A stretch of 64,000 bases of DNA from Burkholderiales bacterium (GTDB lineage Bacteria; Pseudomonadota; Gammaproteobacteria; Burkholderiales; Burkholderiaceae_C). Under the pieces are notes generated by a model. It did not search any database, was not told the DNA's origin, and saw only the letters and a list, made by a program, of their open reading frames with translations. The translations under genes and the position numbers were made by a program. Below are positions 34,811 to 43,363 of the stretch, in pieces. How positions within the stretch are numbered: position 1 is the first letter of the stretch; each line of letters begins with the position of its first letter. The stretch is from the NCBI GenBank assembly GCA_016192425.1, contig JACPUE010000023.1, positions 1 to 64,000 of the forward strand. Direction: 5' to 3'.

Positions 34811-35283
34811 CCGCCCCCGCCACGCCTCCTGCCGCGCACCCGGCGGCAGGCATCCCACCCGGTTTTGCGCCCCTGCACGTGGGCGGCAATTTCATGCACA
34901 TCAACGGCCCGCTGTACCTGCTGCACCAGGGCGGCGTGGTCAAGTTCGGCATGCGCGTGCAGGAGCGCCACATCAACCCCATGGGCAACCTGCACGGCGG
35001 CATGATGGCCAGCTTTTGCGACATGCTGCTGCCCCTGTCGGTGCACTATCAGGACGCAGCCCTGGCCCAGCGCTTCTTGCCCACCATCAGCCTGCAGATC
35101 GACTACCTTGCTCCGTCACCCCTGGGCTGCTGGCTGGAAGGCACAGGCCAGCTTTTGCGCGCCACGCGTTCCATGGTGTTTGCGCAAGGGCTGGTCACTG
35201 CCGACGGGGTGCCCTGCGCCCGTGCCAGCGGTGTGTTCAAGATGGGGCCGGAGCGTCCCCAGGGCAGCACCACGCTCGAATAG
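34807..35283 (+). CDS. PaaI-family hotdog thioesterase
   Basis: This 158-aa single-hotdog acyl-CoA thioesterase has the family motif ERHINPMGNLHGGMMASFCD (about residues 55-74), with the acidic catalytic residue at its end. The strand IDYLAPSPLG follows. It hydrolyses acyl-CoA or aryl-CoA thioesters; the natural substrate is unknown. An AGGAG site supports ATG 34807. It may rescue CoA from dead-end acyl-CoAs of the catabolic operons in this region, which is inference. Confidence 0.82.
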   Translation: MTAPATPPAAHPAAGIPPGFAPLHVGGNFMHINGPLYLLHQGGVVKFGMRVQERHINPMGNLHGGMMASFCDMLLPLSVHYQDAALAQRFLPTISLQIDYLAPSPLGCWLEGTGQLLRATRSMVFAQGLVTADGVPCARASGVFKMGPERPQGSTTLE

Positions 35284-35327
35284 CGGCAGGTGCAGGCTGG
35301 CGGGGCGGCTCCCCAGCAGTCCCCAAT

Positions 35328-35468
35328 TCAGCGCCAGGCCTTGCCGCTGGGCGTGGGCACGGGCTGGGCGCGCTGGGCGTTGAGCTGCACCAGGTGGTGC
35401 CAGTAGCAGGCGGTGGCTGCGTCGGTGTTGGTGGTGCTCTCTCCCTGTGCTGGATGATAGGGTGGCAC
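35328..35468 (-). CDS. Possible small protein or gene remnant downstream of doc
   Basis: This frame of about 46 residues starts at GTG 35468 with an AGAGG site six bases before it. It contains NTDAATACYWHHLVQLNAQR and ends SGKAWR. Its composition looks coding, with Trp, His and Tyr not expected from random GC-rich sequence, but I do not recognise it. It starts 18 bases after the doc stop on the same strand. It could be the truncated C-terminus of an older gene. Confidence 0.3.
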   Translation of the reverse strand: MPPYHPAQGESTTNTDAATACYWHHLVQLNAQRAQPVPTPSGKAWR

Positions 35469-35485
35469 CACGTGCCTCTGTGCCG

Positions 35486-35875
35486 TCAGCTTCGCACTGC
35501 GCAGTGTTGGCGCAGCCAGGCCGCAAAGGCTTCTTCGGAAAGCTCGCCTGCGGCGACGTTGAGCATGGTGATTGTGGTGTCGGCCTGGCTGGCCGTGAGC
35601 CGATAGCCGTTGATGTAGAGGAACAGGCCGGTGGCCAGCAGCGCTGCGCGCTTGTTTCCGTCTACAAACGGGTGGTTCTTGGCGACTCCAACGCCGTAGC
35701 TTGCCGCCAGCGCCGCGAAGTCGGGGTCGCCATAGGCCACCAGGTTTTGCGGGGGGGCCAGAGCGGAGTCCAACAGGCCTTCGTCGCGCATGCCTTGGCC
35801 GCCGCCGTGCTCTGCCAGGCTTTCTGCGTGCAACAGGAGCAGCGCCTGTTTGCTGATCCAGCGCCAGTTTCTCAT
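35486..35875 (-). CDS. doc: Doc-family toxin of a type II toxin-antitoxin pair
   Basis: This Fic-fold protein (129 aa) has the Doc signature HPFVDGNKRAA (about residues 67-77). Doc phosphorylates elongation factor EF-Tu and stops translation until the antitoxin neutralises it. The start overlaps the stop of the upstream AbrB-type antitoxin gene by four bases. All catalytic residues of the motif are present, so the toxin appears intact. Confidence 0.85.
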   Translation of the reverse strand: MRNWRWISKQALLLLHAESLAEHGGGQGMRDEGLLDSALAPPQNLVAYGDPDFAALAASYGVGVAKNHPFVDGNKRAALLATGLFLYINGYRLTASQADTTITMLNVAAGELSEEAFAAWLRQHCAVRS

Positions 35876-36096
35876 TTGGCCAACTGGTGGAAGGTGTCGC
35901 GGTACTCGCGCATGAACTCCCGGCCTGCGGTGATCTCTTCTTCCAGCGCCGGGTTGTAGGGGGTGAGGATGAAGCCTTCGGCGGATTCGGTCAGAAACAC
36001 CGTCTCACCCTTTTGAAGTTTCAGACGGGACAGTGCTTCTTTGGGCAGCACAAGGCCTACGGAATTACCGATCTGGGTGAGTTTGAGCATGTGCAT
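35872..36096 (-). CDS. AbrB/MazE-type antitoxin
   Basis: This 74-residue antitoxin has an N-terminal swapped-hairpin DNA-binding domain (LKLTQIGNSVGLVLPKEAL). A C-terminal tail (EEEITAGREFMREYRDTFHQ) probably wraps the toxin. ATG 36096 has an AAAGG site and is favoured over an upstream start at 36141. The pair antitoxin-then-toxin with ATGA overlap is standard, and the antitoxin dimer should repress its own promoter. Pairing AbrB-type antitoxins with Doc is known in other bacteria. Confidence 0.82.
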   Translation of the reverse strand: MHMLKLTQIGNSVGLVLPKEALSRLKLQKGETVFLTESAEGFILTPYNPALEEEITAGREFMREYRDTFHQLAK

Positions 36097-36206
36097 GGCG
36101 GACCTTTGTGGCGTTATTACGGCTGTAATACTAGCACGCATGTCTGTCCATGAACAAGCCTGAGCCGATGCCTTGTGCCAGACCTTGGTTTTGTGGGGAA
36201 CGGTGT

Positions 36207-36422
36207 TCAGGCAAAGGTATTGAGCTGCGTCCCCAGCGTGCCCGAGGTGGCCAGTTGGGGCTGTGGCATGGACTGCACCATGGTGTCGAGCATGGCGGCG
36301 GCGGTGGTTTCCTGCATGTCCAACGCTTTTTTCAGCATGGCGATGTTCACAGCGTCGGATTGCTTGGCGCTGGCCATGTTGGTGGCGGTTTGGATGATGG
36401 CATTGGAGAGGGCGACGTCCAT
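36207..36422 (-). CDS. YjfB-like putative motility protein
   Basis: This 71-residue protein fits the small YjfB family (MDVALSNAIIQTATNMASAK, then AMLKKALDMQETTAAAMLD and the tail GTLGTQLNTFA). It is mostly amphipathic helix rich in Ala, Met and Gln. The family is linked to motility by annotation only, and no mechanism is known. An AGGAG site stands before ATG 36422. A tandem 11-base repeat lies about 55 bases upstream. Confidence 0.65.
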   Translation of the reverse strand: MDVALSNAIIQTATNMASAKQSDAVNIAMLKKALDMQETTAAAMLDTMVQSMPQPQLATSGTLGTQLNTFA

Positions 36423-36475
36423 GGCAGGGCTCCTGGGGTGCAGCACCTGGGTATCGGCAGACGGCCTGCTTTTCT

Positions 36476-36497
36476 GAAGCGAATTTGAAGCGAATTT
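36476..36497 (+). repeat. Tandem 11-base direct repeat upstream of the YjfB-like gene
   Basis: GAAGCGAATTT occurs twice in a row (36476-36486 and 36487-36497). On the minus strand, which is the coding direction here, it forms AAATTCGCTTC twice. It might be a promoter element or a slippage product. Confidence 0.5.
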
Positions 36498-36501
36498 TTT
36501 T

Positions 36502-37104
36502 TCAGGCGGCAATGCCGGGGGCGTCTTGCCACCCCACGCGGCCCTGGCCCAGGTCGTTGATGCGTTGCACAAAGGCGGCGGCCTGGGCTTCGGGCAGGCG
36601 CAGGTGCAGGGTGACCAGGCTACCGTGCTGCACCTCCAGCAGTTCGGCATGGGCGGCGTCGATCTCGCGGCGCAGCAGGCCTTCCAGGGCGTAGGGCACC
36701 AGGCATTGCAGGGTTTTCATGCGCTGCAGCGGCACCTTGGGCGCGGTGAGCAGGGCCTGGGCCACGGTGTCGGTGTAGGCGCGCACCAGGCCGCCAGCGC
36801 CCAGCTTGACGCCGCCGAAGTAGCGCACCACGGTGGCGAGCACGCCCTCCAGGTCCTGGTGGCGCAGCACGTCGAGCATGGGGCGCCCGGCGGTGCCGCC
36901 GGGTTCGCCGTCGTCCACGGCGGCAGACTGCCCCCCTGCCAGCAGCGCCCAGCAGATGTGGGCGGCGCCGGGGTGTTGCTTCCACAGCGCATCGACATGC
37001 GCCTGGGCGCTGGCGCGGTCGGGCATGGGCTGCACGCAGCCGATGAAGCGGCTTTTCTTGATGACGAGTTCGCTGTGCGCGGGGGCGGCCAGGGTGTGGG
37101 GCAT
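36502..37104 (-). CDS. yigZ: YigZ/IMPACT-family protein
   Basis: This 200-aa cytoplasmic protein belongs to the UPF0029/IMPACT family. The N-terminal domain contains KKSRFIGCVQPM and the signature DDGEPGGTAGRPMLDVL (about residues 62-78), followed by VVRYFGGVKLGAGGLVRAY. The C-terminal ferredoxin-like domain begins about residue 130. The family is thought to contact ribosomes or regulate translation, but bacterial function is not settled. It lies 35 bases after the phospholipase gene on the same strand. Confidence 0.88.
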   Translation of the reverse strand: MPHTLAAPAHSELVIKKSRFIGCVQPMPDRASAQAHVDALWKQHPGAAHICWALLAGGQSAAVDDGEPGGTAGRPMLDVLRHQDLEGVLATVVRYFGGVKLGAGGLVRAYTDTVAQALLTAPKVPLQRMKTLQCLVPYALEGLLRREIDAAHAELLEVQHGSLVTLHLRLPEAQAAAFVQRINDLGQGRVGWQDAPGIAA

Positions 37105-37139
37105 GGGGGCGATAGCTTACCCCCACTACGGCATGGCGA

Positions 37140-38492
37140 TCAGCGTGTGTCAGTGCTGGCCAGGATGCCGCGCACCATGTTGCGGCTGTGTGCGCCGAAG
37201 TTGCGCATCAGGGTGGCGATGGCGGCTTCCAGCGCCTGCCGGGATGCTTCGCCCTGGCGGGCAACCTCGGCCACCAGGTCGATGGCCTTGGCGTGCACGC
37301 CGAAGTCGAAGCTGGGGTCGTTGACGTAGCCGGGCTGCACGCTGGTTAGCATTTGCTCGGTCACGGTGGGGCCCAGGGCGTGGGCCTGTTGGGCGACGGT
37401 GTCGCGGGCGTAGGTTTCGCTCCAGGCGGGGTGGCTCGCGTCGGTGCTGGTGTCGCGCAGCGCCTGGTCCACGCTGCCGCTCTGGCGGGCCTGGGCGCTG
37501 GCCTGGATCATCTGGCTTTCGTAGCGTTCCAGCACGAAGTGGCGGTTGGACAGCAGGATCACCATGTCGTTCTTGGCACCGGGCATGCCCAGCATGGACA
37601 GCAGGTTGATGCCGATGAGCCGCGCCGCCGAGAATCCGGGCGCCAGGCTGGCGTGGTAGGGCTGCGTCAGGTCTTGCAGGTAGTGCAGCGCCAGCCCGGC
37701 AAAGCGCCAGCCCCAGTAGGGGTGCCCGGTGCGAAAGGCCAGTTCCGACAGCCCTGCGTACTGGTGGATGCGCAAGAGCGGGTAGGTGCGCTTGAGGAAG
37801 CCCGCCGCCATGTAGATGACCGGGGACTCGTGGTAGTAGCCCATGTGAAAGGGCGCCTGGGTGGAGAAGTCGAGGTGGGGGTTGCCGAAGGGGATCTTGC
37901 CAAAGCCGTAGCGCGGGCCCCATTCGGAGGGGCTGTCTTCCCACAGGTTCAGGTCGAGTCCATAGTCGGGCTCGTCGCTGGCCGATGCGAGCACGGCAAG
38001 GGGCGCCACCATGTCGCCCGCATGCAGCGCCACAAAGTGGTGGCCGTTGCCATCCTTGTCGCGTTCGGGCAGGGTGCTGACCAGGTCGTGTGCCATGCGC
38101 TCGGCCTGCGGCGGCGCGGCCCAGGGGTCGGGCTGCACGTACAGCGCGAACCGGCTTTGGGGCGAGACGCGCAGCGCTGCCAAAAAGGCGTGGCGCAGGG
38201 CCTGCGGGCCTTGGGCGGCCATGGCGGGGGCAAACCGCAGTGCTGCGGGCAGTGGGGGGTAGGTGGCAATGTGCTGCTGGGCCCAGGTGTCCTGTGCGCT
38301 CAGCAGTTGCGCAAGGGGCTGGGCTTGCGCGGCAAGGAAGGCTTCGAGCGGCTCGGCCGCCACGGGTGTGGCCTGCGCAACCTGGGGCATGCCTTCAAAC
38401 GCGCGGTAGCTGGCCAGGGCGTGGTTGCTCCAGGCCCAGGCGGGGCTGGCGGCGCTGAGGGTGAGCAGGGCGGTGACAAGCAGGTGTTTCAT
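37140..38492 (-). CDS. Secreted phospholipase C/P1-nuclease-like zinc enzyme
   Basis: This 450-aa exported protein has a signal peptide that would be cut after SPAWA, leaving Trp as the first mature residue (WSNHALASYRAF). In bacterial phospholipase C and S1/P1 nucleases the N-terminal Trp and the next His are zinc ligands. The further ligand motif HYLQDLTQPYH (HXXXDXXXPXH type) is present at about residue 255, and HFVALHAGD is another likely metal site. It is longer than the classical enzymes (about 280 aa). It starts 19 bases after the FGGY kinase stop and is co-transcribed with glycerol-phosphate-type enzymes. Phospholipid or phosphodiester cleavage is inferred. Confidence 0.7.
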   Translation of the reverse strand: MKHLLVTALLTLSAASPAWAWSNHALASYRAFEGMPQVAQATPVAAEPLEAFLAAQAQPLAQLLSAQDTWAQQHIATYPPLPAALRFAPAMAAQGPQALRHAFLAALRVSPQSRFALYVQPDPWAAPPQAERMAHDLVSTLPERDKDGNGHHFVALHAGDMVAPLAVLASASDEPDYGLDLNLWEDSPSEWGPRYGFGKIPFGNPHLDFSTQAPFHMGYYHESPVIYMAAGFLKRTYPLLRIHQYAGLSELAFRTGHPYWGWRFAGLALHYLQDLTQPYHASLAPGFSAARLIGINLLSMLGMPGAKNDMVILLSNRHFVLERYESQMIQASAQARQSGSVDQALRDTSTDASHPAWSETYARDTVAQQAHALGPTVTEQMLTSVQPGYVNDPSFDFGVHAKAIDLVAEVARQGEASRQALEAAIATLMRNFGAHSRNMVRGILASTDTR

Positions 38493-38511
38493 GGCAATGG
38501 GGTCTCGCAGG

Positions 38512-40074
38512 TCAATCGTGTGAAGGGTAGCCGGTGATGGCGCGGATGTCCCGGTACAGGGGCTGCAGCCTTTCATACATGCGGCAGTACACGCGCCGGT
38601 AGAGCTGCTCGTAGGTACGGGCGTGCTCGGCCTCGGGCATAAAGACCTGGCCGGTGCGTGCCATGGCGCGCACGGCGGTGGCGAAGTCGGGGTGCAGCCC
38701 CAGGCCCACGCTGGCGATGATGGCCGCGCCCAGGCCGCTGGTCTCGTACAGGTGCGGGCGCTCGCAGGGCAGGTTGAAGATGTTGGCGGTGATCTGCATG
38801 GCCGCGTCGCTCTGCGAGCCGCCGCCCGAGACGCGCACGCGCTCGATGGGCGCCCCGCCGCGCTTTTCGATGCGCTCCTTGGCCTCGCGCAGCGCGTAGG
38901 CCAGGCCTTCGAGGATGGCGCGGTACAGGTGGGCGCGCGTGTGCACGTCGCCAAAGCCGATGACCGCGCCTTTGGCCTCGGGGCCGGGCACCTTGATGCC
39001 GGGGTTCCAGAAGGGCTGCAGCATCAGGCCCTGCGCGCCGGGCGGCACGGCGTTCACCAACTCGTCGAACAGGCTTTCGGGCGGCACGCCGCGCTCGTCA
39101 GCCAAGCGCTGCTCGTGCTGGCCGAACTGTTCCTTGAACCAGCTCACCATCCAAAAACCCCGCGTGATCTGCACCTCGGTGTTGTAGTGCCCCGGCACTG
39201 CGGCCTGGTAGGGCGGGATGAAGGGCGTGGCCTCCAGGTAGCGCGGCGTGGTGGTGTTGATGGTGGCGGCCGTGCCGTAGGACAGGCAGGCGATCTCGGG
39301 CGTGAGGCAGCCCGCGCCGATGACCTCGCAGGCCTTGTCGGCCGCGCCTGCCACGATGGGCAACCCGGCGGGGATGCCGGTGTCCAGCGCGGCCTGGGGC
39401 GTGACGGCGCCGATCACCGTGCCCGGCTGCACCAGCTCGGGCAGCATGGAGGGGCGCACGGGCAGGGCGTGCCACTTCCAGTCGTGCGGCGGCGCCCAGC
39501 GGCCTTTTTTGTAGTCGAAGGGCACGTAGCCGACTTGCGAGGCCACCGAATCGACCATGCGCCCCGCCAGGCGCCAGTGCAGGTAGCCCGAGAGCAGCAA
39601 AAATTTGTCGGTGCGCGCCCAGATGTCGGGCTGGTGCTGGGCGATCCAGTTGGCCTCGGCCTCGCGCTGGAAGTGGCGCACGGTATCGCGCATGCCGATG
39701 GCGGCAAACGCCGCCTCCCACCACCAAGGCAGGCGTGGGGCCAGCTCGGCGCGGCGCTGGTCGAGCCAGATCATGGACGGGCGCAGCGGCTGCCCGTCCG
39801 CCCCCAGCGACACCGTGGTTCCGCGCTGCGTGGTGACCACCACACCCGCAATCGCCTCCTTGGGCACCGCCGTGCTGGCCCACAGGCGCTGGCAAGCCTG
39901 GCACAGCGTTTGCCAGAAGGCCTCGGGGTCGTTCTCCATCCAGCCGGGCTGGGGGGACTGGTAGGTGGAAATCTGCACCTGCGCTTTGTCCACCAGGTTG
40001 CCGTGCAGGTCGAACAGCAGGGCGCGCACGCTCTGGGTGCCATTGTCTATGGCCAGCAGGTAGGGCTTGGTCAT
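38512..40074 (-). CDS. FGGY-family carbohydrate kinase
   Basis: This 520-aa sugar or polyol kinase has the phosphate-binding start LAIDNGTQSVRALLFD. Further motifs are VVVTTQRGTTVSL, the catalytic Asp in GAADKACEVIGAG (about residue 240) and the C-terminal adenosine motif VSGGGSQSDAAMQ. It is related to glycerol, xylulose and ribulose kinases but is not a clear GlpK. Genes on either side (GlpD-like dehydrogenase, phospholipase-like enzyme) suggest a glycerol-type substrate. It lies 57 bases after the dehydrogenase, in a gap occupied by a dispersed repeat. Confidence 0.8.
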   Translation of the reverse strand: MTKPYLLAIDNGTQSVRALLFDLHGNLVDKAQVQISTYQSPQPGWMENDPEAFWQTLCQACQRLWASTAVPKEAIAGVVVTTQRGTTVSLGADGQPLRPSMIWLDQRRAELAPRLPWWWEAAFAAIGMRDTVRHFQREAEANWIAQHQPDIWARTDKFLLLSGYLHWRLAGRMVDSVASQVGYVPFDYKKGRWAPPHDWKWHALPVRPSMLPELVQPGTVIGAVTPQAALDTGIPAGLPIVAGAADKACEVIGAGCLTPEIACLSYGTAATINTTTPRYLEATPFIPPYQAAVPGHYNTEVQITRGFWMVSWFKEQFGQHEQRLADERGVPPESLFDELVNAVPPGAQGLMLQPFWNPGIKVPGPEAKGAVIGFGDVHTRAHLYRAILEGLAYALREAKERIEKRGGAPIERVRVSGGGSQSDAAMQITANIFNLPCERPHLYETSGLGAAIIASVGLGLHPDFATAVRAMARTGQVFMPEAEHARTYEQLYRRVYCRMYERLQPLYRDIRAITGYPSHD

Positions 40075-40090
40075 GGCGTCTCCTGGGGTT

Positions 40091-40153
40091 TGCTATATGT
40101 TTGATAGCTGCTTGCGCTTTATGGATAAGCGCTAGAGGCCAATTCTGTTTGAA
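40091..40153 (+). repeat. Dispersed two-hairpin repeat, glpD-like/kinase junction
   Basis: Reads TGCTATATGTTTGATAGC (first stem GCTAT with ATAGC), then TGCTTGCGCTTTATGGATAA and GCGCTAGAGGCC, where GCGCTT and AAGCGC form the second stem. On the minus strand the CTCTAG of the core provides the TAG stop of the dehydrogenase gene, so the last six codons lie inside the repeat. Confidence 0.75.
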
Positions 40154-41742
40154 ACCGGCAACTGGTAGTGCGCCTCCACCAAGGATCGATAACGGGCGAT
40201 TTCCGCCTCCCAGCGCGCATCGCTCCAACCCAGATGCGGCGCGCACAGCTGGCGGATGCGCTCCAGCAGCGCCAGCGCGCCCTGCGGCAGCAGAATGCCC
40301 AGCCGCGTGCGGCGCAGCAGCAGGTCGTCCAGGTGCTCCACGGCCTCGTGGCGGGCGGCCAGGGGCAGTTCGATCCACAGCGTCTGCGTGCCGGGAATGC
40401 ACTGCAGGTCTTCATCGCGCGCACCGGCGCACAGGTGTGCGGCCAGGCTGCCGTAGCGCGCCTGCAGGCGCTGGCGCACGGCGGGGCTCCAGCGCGGGTC
40501 CAGCGGACTGGCGGGGGTGAACAAGGGCGCATCGCTGCGTGCAAAGGGTTGGCCCATATGCGGCGCGGCCAGCGCCAGCGCGTCCTGCGCCATGAGGCGG
40601 AAGGTGGTGAGCTTGCCGCCGGTCAGCGTGATGAGGCCCGCTTCGTCGCGCACCACATGGTCGCGCGTGGCCTTGGAGGCGTCCTGCTGGCCGTCGTCGA
40701 GCACCGGGCGCACGCCCGCGTAGCAGGCGACCACGTCCGCCGGGCGCAGGTGCGCGGTGGGGAACTGGTCGTTCACGGCGTCCAGCAGATAGTCCACCTC
40801 GGCCTGGGTAATGCTCGCCTCGGCGTCGAGCGGTTCGCGGTGGTCCAGGTCGGTGGTGCCGATCAGCGTGGCGCCCTCCCAGGGGTAGAGGAAGACCGGC
40901 CGCCCGTCCTGCGGGTGCATGAAGCTGATGCTCTGCGCCACTGGCAGGCGCCAGAAAGGCACGACCAGATGGCTGCCGCGCAGCGGGCGCAGCAGGGGCC
41001 GGGCGCCCGTGCCGGTGCGCAGCCGGTCGGCCCAGGCGCCCGTGGCGTTGACCACGCAGCGCGCACGCACGGTGTAGCGCTGCCCCTCCAGGGCATCCTG
41101 CAGCTCCAGGCCCGCCACGCGGCCTTGCTCGATCTGCAGGCCCTGGGCCGCCAGGTAGTTGAGCGTGGTCGCGCCCAGCAACCGCGCCTCCTGCAGCACG
41201 CGCAGCACCAGGCGCGCGTCGTCGGTCTTGGCGTCCTGGAAGACCAGCGCGCCGCGCAGCCCGGGCGGCGCCAGGCCGGGCGCGAGCATGTGCGTGGCGG
41301 CCAGGTCGGCGTGGTAGTGGCTGCGCTGTTCCGCCATCAGGTCGTACACCGCCAGGCCGGTCTGCATGAGCCAGCGCCCCGGCTTGCGGCCCGCACAGTC
41401 GGCAAACAGAAAGCTCTGCGGCTCCACCAGGCCAGGCGCTTCCTGCAGCAGCCGCTTGCGCTCGCGCACCGAGTGCAGGGTGGTCTTCAAATCGCCTTGC
41501 TTCAGGTAGCGCAGCCCGCCGTGCACTAATTTTGACGAGCGGCTGGACGTGCCCCAGGCAAAGTCGCGCTGCTCCACCAGCAGCACGCGCCAGCCTTGCG
41601 CGGCAGCTTGCTGCGCCACGCCCGCGCCGGTGATGCCGCCGCCGATGACGACCAGATCCCATTCCTGCGCGGTGAGCCCGGCCAGCGCCTGAGCGCGCGG
41701 CGGGAATGCGCCGGGGGGGAGTGCGCCGTTCAGTCCCTCCAT
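40132..41742 (-). CDS. glpD: GlpD-like FAD-dependent glycerol-3-phosphate dehydrogenase
   Basis: This membrane-associated flavoprotein (536 aa) oxidises glycerol-3-phosphate to dihydroxyacetone phosphate and feeds quinones. The FAD site is DLVVIGGGITGAGVAQQ, followed by the family hallmark GTSSRSSKLVHGGLRYL (about residues 67-83). The flavin-contacting C-terminal part has VFLYPWEGATLIGTTDLDH and LITLTGGKLTTFR. A C-terminal helical domain ends at 536. The ATG at 41742 overlaps the end of the AGPS-like gene by 13 bases. The last codons and the stop come from a dispersed repeat. It might act on a glycerol-phosphate derivative rather than housekeeping G3P, given the operon. Confidence 0.85.
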   Translation of the reverse strand: MEGLNGALPPGAFPPRAQALAGLTAQEWDLVVIGGGITGAGVAQQAAAQGWRVLLVEQRDFAWGTSSRSSKLVHGGLRYLKQGDLKTTLHSVRERKRLLQEAPGLVEPQSFLFADCAGRKPGRWLMQTGLAVYDLMAEQRSHYHADLAATHMLAPGLAPPGLRGALVFQDAKTDDARLVLRVLQEARLLGATTLNYLAAQGLQIEQGRVAGLELQDALEGQRYTVRARCVVNATGAWADRLRTGTGARPLLRPLRGSHLVVPFWRLPVAQSISFMHPQDGRPVFLYPWEGATLIGTTDLDHREPLDAEASITQAEVDYLLDAVNDQFPTAHLRPADVVACYAGVRPVLDDGQQDASKATRDHVVRDEAGLITLTGGKLTTFRLMAQDALALAAPHMGQPFARSDAPLFTPASPLDPRWSPAVRQRLQARYGSLAAHLCAGARDEDLQCIPGTQTLWIELPLAARHEAVEHLDDLLLRRTRLGILLPQGALALLERIRQLCAPHLGWSDARWEAEIARYRSLVEAHYQLPVSNRIGL

Positions 41743-43346
41743 GGCCCGCCATCCTGCAGGAGCTTGCCGGGGTTCATGATGCCGTGCGGGTCGAACTGGC
41801 GGCACAGCCCGGCCAGCGTTGCCATGCCCAGCGGGCCTTTCTCTTGCGCCAGGTGCGTGGCATGGTCGCGCCCCACGCCGTGCTGGTGGCTCACGGTTCC
41901 GCCGTGCGCGGCAATCTGTGCGGCCACGGCTTGCTTGAGCGCCTGCCAGCGCGCAAAGTTGGGCGCAAAGCCGCCCGGTGCCGTGGGCCAGACGTATTGC
42001 GAATAGATGCTGCTGCCCTGCGGATACAGGTGCGAGAGGTGGGTAAAGGCGTGCACGGGCGTGCCCAAGGGCGCGAAGGCGTCGCGCGCGGCCTGTTCCA
42101 TGGCCAGCATCAGCGGCTTGACCTGGGGCCAATCGACAGCGGTCTCGATGGTGTCCACGCTGTAGCCCAGCTCCCACAGGGTGTTGCGCAGGTAGGGGCC
42201 CTTGAAGCGGTTGGCCGCCCATTTGCTGCCCAGCGCCGGGCCGATGTACACCGCGCCATGCCGCGCCAGCAGCTTGCGCGCGGCGCGCAGGGCGTGGCGC
42301 GCGGTGGCGGGGGCGGCGGTCACGCCCAGGGTCAGCAGGCATTTGCCTTGGCCGCAGCCGCGCCAGCCCAGATAGCGTTCCAGCAGCGCGATCTGGCGCT
42401 CATGGCCTGCCAGGCGCAGGTTGGTTTCGGTTTCGATGCCGTTGGACAGGCGCAGCATGGACAGCGGCAGGCGCTCTTGCACCAGCGCGCGTACGGCGGC
42501 CTCGGCGACGTCCCAGTCGGGCAGAAAGAGGGCGTGAAAGCTCTCGTGCCCCGGCAGGGGCGAGACGCGCACGGTGGCCTCGGTCAGCACGCCCAAGCGC
42601 CCTTCGGAGCCGAGCACGATCTCGCGCAGGTCCGGCCCGGCGCTGGAGGCAGGCAGGGTGGGCAGGGTGAGCGTGCCCACGGGTGTTTCCATGCGGCCCC
42701 CGGCAAAAAGCTGTTCGATGCGCCCGTAGCGCAGCGACTGCTGGCCGCTGGAGCGCGTGACCACCCAGCCGCCCACGGTGGAGTATTCGAACGACTGCGG
42801 AAAATGCCCCAGCGTATAGCCCTGCGCGCGCAGTTGCGACTCCACCAGCGGCCCCGGCGTGCCCGCGCCAAAGGTGGCAAGCTGGCTGGTCTTGTCCAGG
42901 TGCAGCAGGCGGTTCATGCGGCCCAGGTGCAGGGAGAGCACGGGCCGATCGCCCGCGGGGCAGTCCAGGTGGCCCGACACACTGGTGCCGCCCGCGAACG
43001 GAATCACCACCCAGCGCTGCGCGTGCGCCAGATCCAGCAGTTCGCGCACCTGCTCGCCCGATTCCACAAAGGCCACGCCATCGGGCACCGGCGGCAGGTG
43101 GCCCAGGCGCTTGCGGATCCAGTCGGCATAGCTTTCGCCCCAGGCCACGGGGAGGCGGGCCTCGGGGCTGCGGTCGATCAAGGGGTGCTCGGGCAGGCGC
43201 GAGGGTGCAATGCGCGCCAGCAGGTCTTCGCGGCGCGCGTCCTGCCCGGGGTGGCCCGGGCCGAGCCGCTGCGCCAGCATGGCGCGGGCGCCTTCGCCCA
43301 GGTTCATCGCGGTGGCGTCGTCGCCCCAGCCGTTCCAGCGTCGCAT
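41730..43346 (-). CDS. AGPS-like FAD-binding oxidase/transferase
   Basis: This 538-aa flavoprotein of the VAO/FAD_binding_4 family has the FAD motif IPFAGGTSVSGHLD (about residue 135), then GGWVVTRSSGQQSLRYGRIE. Near the C-terminus, GGTVSHQHGVGRDHATHL closely mirrors the His-rich active-site segment of alkyl-dihydroxyacetonephosphate synthase. AGPS makes the ether bond of ether lipids; bacterial homologs have mostly unknown reactions, and a D-2-hydroxyacid oxidase role is the alternative. The start at 43346 has a GGGAG site. First gene of the operon, facing an AraC regulator. Confidence 0.78.
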   Translation of the reverse strand: MRRWNGWGDDATAMNLGEGARAMLAQRLGPGHPGQDARREDLLARIAPSRLPEHPLIDRSPEARLPVAWGESYADWIRKRLGHLPPVPDGVAFVESGEQVRELLDLAHAQRWVVIPFAGGTSVSGHLDCPAGDRPVLSLHLGRMNRLLHLDKTSQLATFGAGTPGPLVESQLRAQGYTLGHFPQSFEYSTVGGWVVTRSSGQQSLRYGRIEQLFAGGRMETPVGTLTLPTLPASSAGPDLREIVLGSEGRLGVLTEATVRVSPLPGHESFHALFLPDWDVAEAAVRALVQERLPLSMLRLSNGIETETNLRLAGHERQIALLERYLGWRGCGQGKCLLTLGVTAAPATARHALRAARKLLARHGAVYIGPALGSKWAANRFKGPYLRNTLWELGYSVDTIETAVDWPQVKPLMLAMEQAARDAFAPLGTPVHAFTHLSHLYPQGSSIYSQYVWPTAPGGFAPNFARWQALKQAVAAQIAAHGGTVSHQHGVGRDHATHLAQEKGPLGMATLAGLCRQFDPHGIMNPGKLLQDGGPWRD

Positions 43347-43363
43347 GACATACTCCCAACAAT

